64,000 nucleotides of DNA from Paenibacillus beijingensis (GTDB lineage Bacteria; Bacillota; Bacilli; Paenibacillales; Paenibacillaceae): positions 1,641,001 to 1,705,000 of the forward strand of contig NZ_CP011058.1 in the NCBI RefSeq assembly GCF_000961095.1, given 5' to 3'. Of this stretch, positions 35,827-43,327 are shown piece by piece (position 1 is the stretch's first letter; every line of letters begins with the position of its first letter). The position numbers were made by a program, and so were the translations under genes. The notes under the pieces were generated by a model, which ran no database searches, was not told the origin of the DNA, and was given only the letters and a program-made list of their open reading frames with translations.

Positions 35827-36533
35827 ACATTTCGCCTCCCCTTGTAGTTTCGCCAGGGCGAAAGCTGCCCTCATTCGCTTCTCGGATGAACGTTGCTTTT
35901 TTCCAAACAACACGGTTGTCACTACTATTCTCTGTGCTTCGGGCCGTTTCCTTTTCAGCCTCCGGAAAGTTTTTTGCGTAACGGGAAGCGCATCCTCGCC
36001 GCTCCCGATAAGCACTTCTTTTCTCTATGCCAGGCGTTCAAAACCGCCTTGCGTTCAGCCGCTGCCCCTCTTCAAACTCGATTGGCCCGGGAGTTAGCCG
36101 GCATCCGCCATAAACGGTGAATTTTCGCGTTTTTTCGCTATGGAAAGACCTGAATCAAGCCTGTAAAATGAACTGGAGATGTAGTCTGAAGGAGATATAC
36201 AAGGCGCTAACATGCCTGCCCCTTTACAAGCAGCAGTTTGCGCCCTCGCTTCGGTAAACCGGTGAAATGTGGGAAAACATTTGTCGCGGCAGCGGATGAG
36301 CAACGGCATCCGGATGTTGCCACTGGCTTATGTAATTTGAACACGATCGGATGTTGTTAAACATTTACCACAAATGGGAATATTTTAAACAGTTCAAGCG
36401 GATGATTGCTTTTGACAAGATGGGCTGAAGAAGCGCATCGTCGGCGCCTAAGCAAACGCCGGCCCGCCGGCCTGCTGAGCTTGTCTTTCTCGTTAGCAGA
36501 CGGACGGGCCTCCCGCGCAGCCTTCTCTTTCGT
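35827..36533. other. Long intergenic stretch without a recognised gene
   Basis: About 700 bp between the large kinase and SRAP. It must hold the kinase promoter. I found no convincing coding frame, repeat or RNA gene. Confidence 0.4.
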
Positions 36534-37199
36534 TCAAGCGAGGCGGATTTCGGTAATGCAGTCTGGCGATTCATATTGTTCGTCGCGGATTGCGTTCGTT
36601 ACGGGATACGAGCGCAGCTGGAACGGCTCGAGCGGCTGCAAATGCTTGCGCAGGAGGCCAAATTCCTTCACGGAAGGATTCAGCCAGTCGCTCATCCCTT
36701 CCTGATCCAGAACGACCGGAAGCCGCTCCTGCCAGAGCGCCATCGGTCCCGCCGAAGGCACGGTAACAAGGGTTACGGCCCGCATCAGTTCCCCTCCCGG
36801 GGAGCGCCACTCGTCGTATAATCCGGCCATGCCGAATAGATTGCGGCCTGGAACGATAATATGCATCGCCCGGGGCGCTTTCTCCCCTTCCGTCCGGCGC
36901 CAGCCATAAAAGCCGCTGCCCGGAACGACGCAGCGCCCTCTTTTCAGCATGCCGTCAAAATATGATCTGCTCTCCAGCCGGACAGCGTCCGCGTTTACCG
37001 CGTCTTTGGCCCAAAAAGGAAACAATCCCCACCTGCAATCGTCGATGATTCTTTGTTCATGACGGTCGTTCATGACGATGGATACCGTTTGCGTAGGCGC
37101 AATGTTATACCGGTTTGTATAACAGCGTCCGGCCTTTACAACCCCGAACATGTCCATAATTTCACTGACTTCCGCCGTTAATGAATAACGTTCGCACAT
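36534..37199 (-). CDS. SRAP (YedK/HMCES) domain protein with altered active site
   Basis: 221 residues. SRAP proteins crosslink to abasic sites in single-stranded DNA through Cys2. Seen: MCERYSL (Cys2 kept), RYNIAPTQ, DDCRWGLFPFWAK, FYGWRR, AGLYDEW and ERLPVVL. The usual NARAET reads VRLES, the Glu of FYEW is Gly, and the His of HDRMP is replaced (WQERLP), so three of the four known catalytic residues differ. It may be a diverged bacillar subfamily. Confidence 0.82.
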   Translation of the reverse strand: MCERYSLTAEVSEIMDMFGVVKAGRCYTNRYNIAPTQTVSIVMNDRHEQRIIDDCRWGLFPFWAKDAVNADAVRLESRSYFDGMLKRGRCVVPGSGFYGWRRTEGEKAPRAMHIIVPGRNLFGMAGLYDEWRSPGGELMRAVTLVTVPSAGPMALWQERLPVVLDQEGMSDWLNPSVKEFGLLRKHLQPLEPFQLRSYPVTNAIRDEQYESPDCITEIRLA

Positions 37200-37253
37200 T
37201 TTGAAGTACCCCCTGGTTTGTTTATAACCAGTATTTGCAAGGGGAGGGACACT

Positions 37254-37427
37254 ATGCGCGGGAGAGGTGAAAAAGGTGAGGCAGCGCTCGGAGAAGGTTT
37301 GAATAATTCAATGGACATGCGGCCGCGATTCTCCGAGAAGATCAATAATGCGGTGAAAAGGCGGACGCGGCGCGGCGGGGTTGATCTTACGCTGTTGCAG
37401 CCGGATCGTTTGATCGTATCCCTCTAG
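37254..37427 (+). CDS. Small basic protein, unknown
   Basis: 57 residues (MRGRGEKGEAALG... to ...DRLIVSL), rich in Arg/Lys, with a strong GGGGAGGG site 5 nt before the ATG. Divergent from SRAP by 54 bp. No family recognised; kept because of the ribosome binding site. Confidence 0.45.
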   Translation: MRGRGEKGEAALGEGLNNSMDMRPRFSEKINNAVKRRTRRGGVDLTLLQPDRLIVSL

Positions 37428-37441
37428 GGTTACGATCCGTC

Positions 37442-37487
37442 TAAGCGCATGCTTCCGAAGCGGCTTTCCTTCAGAAAGCCTTCAGGC
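37442..37487 (+). repeat. Degenerate hairpin-RBS cassette
   Basis: TAAGCGCATGCTTCCGAAGCG followed by hairpin GGCTTTC-CTTCA-GAAAGCC (37462-37480). Same order as the intact cassettes but with compensating stem changes and no AGGAGG or gene after it; it lies past the 3' end of the convergent AraC gene. Confidence 0.5.
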
Positions 37488-37541
37488 GAACGCTTCGCTT
37501 CTCCAGATTCAACCCCGCCGCTCTCGCTCTCCTTTTTCAGC

Positions 37542-38393
37542 CTATTCCGTAAACCGCTTGCGGAAGCGGTGCGGCGGAACGCCGGTATGGGCGGCGAACA
37601 GGCGCGAGAAATGCGGCGTTTGGCGGAAGCCGGTTTCTTCCGCCACGCGCGAGATCGGCCAGTCCGTCGTCAGCAGCAGCAGCTTCGCCTGATCGATACG
37701 GTAATAAAGCAAATATTGCTGCGGCGTGCAGCCGTACACTTCCGTCATGCAGCGTGCGATGTAATTGGCGTGCAATCCCAGCTCGCCGCTCAAATCGGTA
37801 TTGGTCACTTGAAAACGGTAATGGGCTTTCAAATATGCGGCCGCACGCTCGGCGACCGATACGGCCGCTTTGGCCGCGTCGGAACGCCAGTCTTCCTCCA
37901 GCAACCGCAGCAAATCCAAAAACCGCTGCTGCCGGCCCCAGAAAGCGGCATGTGTGGAGCTTTGCGCCGCCTCGTGCAGCTTGGCCAGCGCCTCCCCGAT
38001 CCGCTCGAAGGAGGACAGCGCCATCATCTTCGGCAGCCGGATCGCATATGTATAGTGATCTCCGCGCAGCGTCGCCTCGCGGCTTCCCCCGCTTTCCTCC
38101 CAAGCGCCGGCCGCCTGGAAATGAACCCAGTCAAACGTCGTCCGCTCCCGGCACGGCCGGATTGAATAATGCCTTTTGTCGGGTCTGAGGATGAGCGCTT
38201 GTCCCGGCTTCACGGTCCATGCCTGCTCTTCCTCGCCGATATGCAAAGCCCCCTCCTGAACAACGAGCAGGCCGAAAACCCCCATATTGACGCGGCTCGG
38301 ATGCTCTTCGCCGGAAGCATACGTCACGCGGTTGGAATCGATAAAATAAGGAAGAGGCGGTGAACGAAACGTTACAATAAACGGGTCTGACAA
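37542..38393 (-). CDS. AraC-family transcriptional regulator
   Basis: 283 residues. Seen: N-terminal cupin-like sensor domain (about 20-130; VVQEGALHIGEEEQAWTVKPGQALILRP) and a C-terminal double helix-turn-helix (about 185-283; LSGELGLHANYIARCMTEVYGCTPQQYL and ISRVAEETGFRQTPHFSRLFAAHTGVPPHRFRK). Probably senses a sugar or related ligand. No sugar genes are adjacent, so the target is unknown. Confidence 0.9.
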   Translation of the reverse strand: MSDPFIVTFRSPPLPYFIDSNRVTYASGEEHPSRVNMGVFGLLVVQEGALHIGEEEQAWTVKPGQALILRPDKRHYSIRPCRERTTFDWVHFQAAGAWEESGGSREATLRGDHYTYAIRLPKMMALSSFERIGEALAKLHEAAQSSTHAAFWGRQQRFLDLLRLLEEDWRSDAAKAAVSVAERAAAYLKAHYRFQVTNTDLSGELGLHANYIARCMTEVYGCTPQQYLLYYRIDQAKLLLLTTDWPISRVAEETGFRQTPHFSRLFAAHTGVPPHRFRKRFTE

Positions 38394-38460
38394 CTTAATC
38401 TCTCCTGCCTGTACGCTTTAAAGCAGCTAAAGTACTTTACAATTGCTTAGTGCCCTAATT

Positions 38461-38660
38461 TTGACACTCCGCACGGCTAAAGCCGTGGGATTCTTAGCTA
38501 GCCCATGCGTCCGCAGTCCGTTTCCGGTTTGGACAACTGCCAAGTTCGGGGTTATGCCATTAACCCATCCTAAGACAGTGCATATAGCATCTTAGGCTGA
38601 CAGACTGTTAGCCATCTGTCACAGGCTGCCGCATGATATTGACTGCGCCAACCCGATCCC
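38461..38660 (-). ncRNA. Candidate omega RNA (reRNA) of TnpB
   Basis: The 3' end of tnpB and the non-coding right end form structured sequence ending in the RE hairpin and GTGTCAA. Established knowledge: TnpB uses an RNA from this region with a ~16-nt guide taken from just beyond the RE, here 38460-38445 on the minus strand. Extent at the 5' side is a guess. Confidence 0.55.
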
Positions 38661-39648
38661 GGTGGGAGTGAAACCCGCATAAACACCGATACGTTCGATC
38701 CGTTGCTTTGTTGCGTTTGCCGCATGCCGGGCATGTTTGTGAAGTGTATGCAGGGTTCACTTCCATCACTTTGATGCCGGCCAATGCCGCTTTGTACGCA
38801 ATAAACTTTTGCAATTGATAGAATGACCAGTTATGCAGGTTTTTAGCGTTTTTACGACTTGTTCTTGTCGTTTGGCGAATGCTCGTCAGTTTCTCGACTT
38901 TGATCACGGAGACTTGCTCTTCGATCGCCAGGTTCACAATCGTTCGGCTGATTTTGTGGTTTTGGTCGGTTATGTAGCGGTGTTCCTTGTTCTGTTGCTT
39001 TCGGATCGCAGACAGCTTTTTAAGCTTTCCCATCTTTCTTCGACGCGAATTGTACTTGCGGCGGATGTACTTGTTTTGTCGGCCGTTGCCGACAAACCTG
39101 GTTTTGCCTGTTGATGTGACAACGACGGCGGGAACCTTTAATCCCAGATCAATTCCCATCGTGATATCGCCAGCCGCTTCTTTTACTTGCAGTTCGATAG
39201 AAAGATGAACATACCACTTTCCCGACTTTTCGACGATTTTTAGTAGCCCGGACTTTCCGCTATCTAGAACATGTTGCTCCCGCTCTTCGATTCGGGCGGA
39301 TACTGTGAGCCGCCGCACTTTTCCATCCGCCATGACAGGAAATGAAACGGTGTTTTGGCCAATCGTATAGTTCTGATTGTTGACGTAGTAGGCTCTTTGC
39401 TTTAGAATTGGGCGCTTTCCTTGCTTCTTTGTCTTTTTATGGATGCTTCGCGCATCTCGAATGGCTTGGTTCCTTATGGCGGAAGGAAGATTGGCCTCAA
39501 CATCCTTGGATGTCAGTTTTGGAAATACCCCAGCTGTTTCCGCTTGTTCGGTCAGCCGATTCACCGTTTGGATATATTCGTTTCCCATCTCCTTCAATAA
39601 CGAAACATCGTTTGGAAATATACGTATTTGAACGGTTACCGTTTGCAT
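38608..39648 (-). CDS. tnpB: TnpB RNA-guided nuclease
   Basis: 346 residues, full frame. RuvC residues visible: Asp in TMGIDLGLK, Glu in VIKVEKLTS, Asp in HSHRDRVGAVNI. Zinc ribbon CPACGKRNKATDRTYRCLCG. The N-terminal VQIRIFPNDVSLLKEMGNEYIQ differs from the commonest short TnpB. It begins 7 nt after the remains of tnpA. Confidence 0.93.
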   Translation of the reverse strand: MQTVTVQIRIFPNDVSLLKEMGNEYIQTVNRLTEQAETAGVFPKLTSKDVEANLPSAIRNQAIRDARSIHKKTKKQGKRPILKQRAYYVNNQNYTIGQNTVSFPVMADGKVRRLTVSARIEEREQHVLDSGKSGLLKIVEKSGKWYVHLSIELQVKEAAGDITMGIDLGLKVPAVVVTSTGKTRFVGNGRQNKYIRRKYNSRRRKMGKLKKLSAIRKQQNKEHRYITDQNHKISRTIVNLAIEEQVSVIKVEKLTSIRQTTRTSRKNAKNLHNWSFYQLQKFIAYKAALAGIKVMEVNPAYTSQTCPACGKRNKATDRTYRCLCGFHSHRDRVGAVNIMRQPVTDG

Positions 39649-39654
39649 CGGTTC

Positions 39655-40037
39655 ACCCCCTTGTCTTTTGTTCTTCTACGTGCCGCCTAGTCATTTCGCT
39701 GGATACGTTCCCTGCCGTACTGACAAAATAGGCTCGCGTCCAAAGACTCGGCAAGTGCTTTAAATGGTTGAATTCTTGACGCAGCTGCAGTGGTTGGTCC
39801 TTTCAATTTGGCCATGATGTCCTCTGGAGGAATCCGTCGGCAGCACGTTTAAGAATAGATGTACAAATCAGGCATCACTTCCATCGCAACAATGAGCAAA
39901 CCGTTAGCCTTACAAAGCTCTTGCATAAGTTCTTTAAATCGCGACGTCAATACCTTTCTTCGGTATCGCGGAAAAAAAACAAAATGATAGTTGATGAGCG
40001 ATACTGTCGTTGCTGTTCTTCTATACTCTTGTCCCAT
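39655..40037 (-). pseudogene. IS200/IS605 TnpA (Y1 transposase), inactivated
   Basis: The frame opens normally (MGQEYRRTATTVSLINYHFVFFP... to MEVMPD) but the HUH block that should follow MPD is garbled (LYIYS, then stop at 39849). Downstream, homologous sequence resumes in other frames (PEDIMAKLKG, then LKHLPSLWTRAYFVSTAGNV and SSEMTRRHVEEQK) up to a TGA at 39655. At least one stop and one frameshift. Confidence 0.85.
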
Positions 40038-40301
40038 ACATCAATTGTATTAGCTTATACATAAAACTCCAACAAAAACATTAAAAAAAGTAGGACAATT
40101 AAGCTGTCTAATGACAGCTCTTGTCCTAAGCCGATTCATCCCATGCCTGAAGGCCAGGGCTTTCTCGGCTTAGATTCTGTAACAGAGAGTGCTGTCAGGG
40201 AACAGGCGCAAGAGGGGGCAGAGCGCAGGGATCATGCAAGCTTAATATCAGCTGTGCCGGAATAAGCTAACTCAAGCTAATATTAGCAAAACCTGAACAG
40301 G

Positions 40302-40746
40302 GGCTGTCTCAGAAGTGTCCATATGAATGAGCAACTCCCAAATCTGACGCAAAAGGACCTCCAGTTCCGCCATGGCAAAGCGGAGCCGGAGGTCCTTCCT
40401 CGCTAAACCTGCGAATACAAGATATTATTGATCGTTATTGCGTGTTTGGAGGGAAAACCTGCGATGGGCGATGCGGAGTGAGCCAATGGTACGGCCGAAG
40501 CCTAAGCGAAAGAAAATGCAAAAACCGATTGTGGGTATGCAGTGAAATTGCGTGTGGACCGAAGCCCAAACTGCGAAGGCTGTCCACTGTAAGCCAATTG
40601 TACGAAGACAGAAGGAAACCGTGAAATTGGGGTAAGTAGGGACGATGTGTGTTAACGAACCGGTAAAGGATCGTCTCTTGACCGGTTCGTTTTTTGAAGC
40701 TAAAAAACTTGATTGCTTCTACTAAATATCTGCTTATGGGACAGCC
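40302..40746. mobile_element. 445-bp non-coding element with terminal inverted repeats
   Basis: Ends GGCTGTCTCAGAAG (left, from 40302) and CTTATGGGACAGCC (right, to 40746) form a 12/14 inverted repeat of the kind seen at IS1182/IS4-like ends. No transposase is inside. It holds a hairpin GGACCTCC/GGAGGTCC (40355-40395), two diverged ~110-nt repeats (from about 40440 and 40549, sharing GCCAATGGTACG/GCCAATTGTACG), and a strong terminator. Non-autonomous element or deleted IS. Confidence 0.6.
40656..40695 (+). terminator. Strong terminator inside the 445-bp element
   Basis: CGAACCGGT / ACCGGTTCG (9 bp) followed by T6 on the plus strand. No protein gene precedes it, so it may end a small RNA from 40440 on. 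Confidence 0.7.
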
Positions 40747-40778
40747 TATTGCAAATCCCGGGAAGCAGGAGGTTGAAA

Positions 40779-41519
40779 CTAATGCGCGATGCAATTCAGG
40801 CGCCCTTCCGTATAGCTGCCGGCCATGCAGGTGCCGATCAGCCGTATGTAATCAAGCGCTCTTGCCAAGCTTCCTTCATCGGTCCGGTATACATGCCGGC
40901 GGCCGCTCATGACCGAGCATATTTCGATGCGCTGCGGCAGTTGTCCGAAGGCGTTCATACTGACAGCAACCGCCATGTGCACAATCGCCTCCCTTAGCTC
41001 CTCACGGTCATCGACAATGAATTTGCGAACGATGGAAGGGCTGCCTTCCTTCGATGCAAAGACCAGATGATACAGCATAGCCAGCTCCTTGCGCAGCTCC
41101 GGCACCGGCGTGCTGACCCGCTCGAAAGAAAGGATGGGCTCGTCGTTCTCCGCACCGCCTGCAAGAAACCGGCTTAATCGGTTTGCCGTCTCGCTTTTTA
41201 CCGTGACATAACGCTGCTTCATGCCGAATAAATAGGCCCGGTTGCTCCATCTGGCTTCCAGCAGCCGATGTACCGCTTTCGCGTCGCGGGCGGTCCGGGG
41301 CAATGCATAAAAGTCATTGACGGCATGATTGACGGCATACTGCACCAGATGCTGCCAGCGAAGGGCCGGCGTCCGCCGGTCCATAGGCAGGAAATTTCCC
41401 GGAGGAGCGTTCACGGCAGCAACCGCCTCATCTGCTGCTCCCCGTCCGGCTCCCCGCTCAAAAAGCAAATATTGCTCGACGGTATAATCGTCTATGCGTT
41501 CCCACGCCCGCGGCTTCAT
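40779..41519 (-). CDS. Protein of unknown function, third gene of the Fur-controlled operon
   Basis: 246 residues from the ATG at 41519 (GGGGTGG site); the longer frame overlaps flavodoxin. Soluble, no signal or membrane segment. I do not recognise it. Visible: MKPRAWERIDDYTVEQYLLFERG, a central helical part with YVTVKSETANRLSRFL, and a C-terminal half with HLVFASKEGSPSIVRKFIVDDREELREAI. It follows flavodoxin by 25 nt, so it is probably made under iron limitation. Confidence 0.6.
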   Translation of the reverse strand: MKPRAWERIDDYTVEQYLLFERGAGRGAADEAVAAVNAPPGNFLPMDRRTPALRWQHLVQYAVNHAVNDFYALPRTARDAKAVHRLLEARWSNRAYLFGMKQRYVTVKSETANRLSRFLAGGAENDEPILSFERVSTPVPELRKELAMLYHLVFASKEGSPSIVRKFIVDDREELREAIVHMAVAVSMNAFGQLPQRIEICSVMSGRRHVYRTDEGSLARALDYIRLIGTCMAGSYTEGRLNCIAH

Positions 41520-41544
41520 CGCCGTGTCCACCCCGCTTCGCACG

Positions 41545-42000
41545 TTATGATCCCGCAGCCGCAAGCAGTCCGGCCATCGTGCGTCCCAATGCTCTGCACG
41601 TTTCCTTTTCCCCGGACGACGGGTCCAGTTCCAGCTTCAGACTCTCTGCCGCGATGGCAGATCCTCTTTCCTTCAGCTTCTGTTCCAGTTGATCCACCGC
41701 GCCGCAAAATTCCGGATAAGAGGAATCGCCCGAGCCGAATACGGCGGCCTGTCGCCCTTCCAGCGAAATATCGTCCAGCTCCTCATAAAAGTCGACAAAC
41801 TCATCCGGAAGCTCGCCGTCTCCCCATGTGTAGGTGCCGAGAATCATCGCCTTGTAGCTCAGAAGATCAATCGCCGACACGCCGGATACTTCCTTCACGA
41901 CCGGTTCCGCGCCCCCCTCTCGGACCCCTTCGGCAATCGACTCGGCCATCTCTTCGGTATTGCCCGTCAAGCTCGCGTACACAATAATAATTTTTTCCAA
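41545..42000 (-). CDS. Flavodoxin, short chain
   Basis: 151 residues. Seen: the FMN phosphate loop IIVYASLTGNTEEMAESI, the loop around LGTYTWGDGELPDEFVDFYEEL, and AVFGSGDSSYPEFCGAVDQLEQKL. TTG start 7 nt after AGGAGG, and that site is part of hairpin cassette copy B. Flavodoxins replace ferredoxin when iron is short; the consensus Fur box about 1 kb upstream at the operon promoter fits. Confidence 0.93.
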   Translation of the reverse strand: MEKIIIVYASLTGNTEEMAESIAEGVREGGAEPVVKEVSGVSAIDLLSYKAMILGTYTWGDGELPDEFVDFYEELDDISLEGRQAAVFGSGDSSYPEFCGAVDQLEQKLKERGSAIAAESLKLELDPSSGEKETCRALGRTMAGLLAAAGS

Positions 42001-42007
42001 AATGAAA

Positions 42008-42062
42008 CCTCCTTAAGTTTTTGCGTAAGCAAAAACACTTCGTAAGCATAAGCTTAGCTTCG
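42008..42062 (-). repeat. Hairpin-RBS cassette, copy B
   Basis: Minus strand: TAAGCTTATGCTTACGAAGT, hairpin GTTTTTGC-TTAC-GCAAAAAC (42036-42017), TTA, AGGAGG (42013-42008), then the flavodoxin start. Relative to other copies the second stem pair is U-A instead of G-C, changed on both sides. Confidence 0.82.
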
Positions 42063-42086
42063 CATCGTTCTCATCGCGTTCCCGGT

Positions 42087-42900
42087 CTATAAAATTTCAT
42101 CCACAGGCAATGTTTTGATCCCCTCAAAAATTGTTGCGATATATAGTGAACCGTTCTGCAAGTCGGCGTCCGCTACCGGTCCCCCGAGCCGGACCGAATA
42201 CATCGTCGCTTGCCCGAGCAGGTAACCGTAGCGGTAAAGCCCTTTGTCCGTGCACAGAAACACATTTTCGCCTTTGTTCATCACATTAAAGACTATCGTT
42301 CGACGGTAGTGGACACGGTCAAATCCGCCCTTTTTATTGCCGACAACAAGCCCGCCGTTCTCGGTAGCGCCAATAAGATGCCCGCGATATACCGCCAAAC
42401 TTGTCACACCTGTGCCAAGATTGAAATCGGCCCAGCTGTCCGTAAGCCGGTCGTACACGGCAATGCCCTTGTCATGCGCCAGAATCAGGTATTGGGGCAC
42501 ATTCAGAAAGTCGTATACCCGCCGTTCCGGGTATCCCACCATCTTCCACGAACCGGAGCAGCAGCTCCACAGCCCGTAAGCAGTGCCGGCATATGCGCAT
42601 CTCCCAGCGATTCTGAGCTGAAAACACGGAATTTCCAGCTCCTCCATCTCCCATTCGCCTTGCGAATAGGACATCAATCCTTCATTCGTACATATATATA
42701 ATTTCTCGCGGTAAAGCCTCATCCGGTTAACCGTCCGCAGCTCCTGCGAGTCGTCTGTAATTTCGTGCCACAACCCGCCGTTCTCCTTGCAGTAAATCCC
42801 ATGGCCCATCGATGCGGCATATATCGAATCCCCGTCCGCCAGTAACGGAAGAAAACGAAAGCGGCAGCCAATTGCGGCATGGTTTTGTTTCGTTCAGCAT
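42087..42900 (-). pseudogene. Beta-propeller-like protein, frameshifted near its start
   Basis: Main frame 42087-42809 (240 residues) repeats blades of the form LYICTNEGLMSY, YAGTAYGLWSC, LILAHDKGIAVYD, LIGATENGGLVV, VFLCTDKGLYRYG, SLYIATIFEGI: a propeller like the ligand-sensing or WD-like type. Its ATG has no ribosome binding site. In-frame sequence upstream still codes for a blade (DGDSIYAASMGHGIY), while the only good site (AAGGAG) and ATG (42900) are in another frame. A one-base change between 42870 and 42897 would join them. Real lesion or sequencing error; first gene of the Fur-controlled operon. Confidence 0.6.
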
Positions 42901-42988
42901 CTCTTCACTCCTTTCGGCAACATTCCCCGGAATTTGGGCCTATGCGGTCTTAGGCGAACTTACGGGAATTCATCCAAGTCCAATTGGT

Positions 42989-43043
42989 TGATAATGATTA
43001 TCACTTTCATGTAGATGATAACCGTTCTCATTTATTCTGTCAA
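42989..43043 (-). promoter_or_regulatory. Promoter with perfect Fur box
   Basis: Minus strand: -35 TTGACA (43043-43038), 17-nt spacer, -10 TATCAT (43020-43015). Just downstream, over the start site, is TGATAATGATTATCA (42989-43003), an exact 7-1-7 Fur consensus; a weaker TGATAACCGTTCTCA (43016-43030) overlaps the -10. Controls the propeller-flavodoxin-unknown operon. Confidence 0.85.
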
Positions 43044-43171
43044 TGCCGCATTTTTTATTCTCCGTTTTGTTATTCTCCGTTTTTTCATTCACCAATTTTC
43101 CTTTTGTTTTTCATTTCATTTCTTTTCATAGGCTTGATTGACAAAGACTCGTCCTGCGGGGTATAACAAAC

Positions 43172-43237
43172 ATGAACGAGAACGTTCGGATATATACGCC
43201 CGTCCCCTACCGGGGACGGGATTTTTGCACACTCTAA
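43172..43237 (+). promoter_or_regulatory. ilvA leader: short frame overlapping a terminator
   Basis: A 21-codon frame from ATG 43172 to TAA 43237 contains Ile, Tyr, Thr, Val and Pro codons in a row. Inside it lies a perfect terminator CCCGTCCCC-TACC-GGGGACGGG-A-T5 (43199-43226). The gene starts 90 nt later. Attenuation is possible; no T-box element (TGG box) is visible. Confidence 0.5.
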
Positions 43238-43327
43238 TGATAGAGCTTCTAATAAAAGAATGCCCGGTGCGATTGTCCGGGAAATTGGGGCTGCTTGCGA
43301 GCCGCAAACAACAAGGAGAGGACTGAA

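Larger units (their letters stand above)
38461..40175 (-). mobile_element. IS200/IS605-type element (tnpA ruined, tnpB intact)
   Basis: Right end: minus-strand hairpin CACGGCT-TT-AGCCGTG (38487-38472) then GTGTCAA (38467-38461), the usual RE cleavage region. Left end: hairpin CTAAGCCGA / TCGGCTTAG (40126-40173) with a second stem at 40091-40128 (TAGGACA/TGTCCTA enclosing AGCTGTC/GACAGCT). Inside: tnpA pseudogene and tnpB. It cannot move on its own. Confidence 0.85.

Noticed and set aside
36534..37427. SOS operon or prophage around SRAP
   Set aside because: No LexA box, integrase or phage genes nearby.
40435..40794. 119-codon minus-strand frame in the 445-bp element
   Set aside because: It crosses the element end and the strong terminator, has no ribosome binding site, and its repeats follow the DNA repeats.
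41867..42049. A short minus-strand frame reading MLTKCFCLRKNL over the flavodoxin start
   Set aside because: Also a translation of the hairpin cassette, in the wrong frame for flavodoxin.
42984..43166. 60-codon plus-strand frame rich in Phe/Ser over the Fur region
   Set aside because: It covers the Fur box and minus-strand promoter and has no ribosome binding site.
42901..43327. T-box riboswitch before ilvA
   Set aside because: No Stem I features, no TGGNACCGCG-type T-box sequence; only a simple terminator and a short frame are visible.
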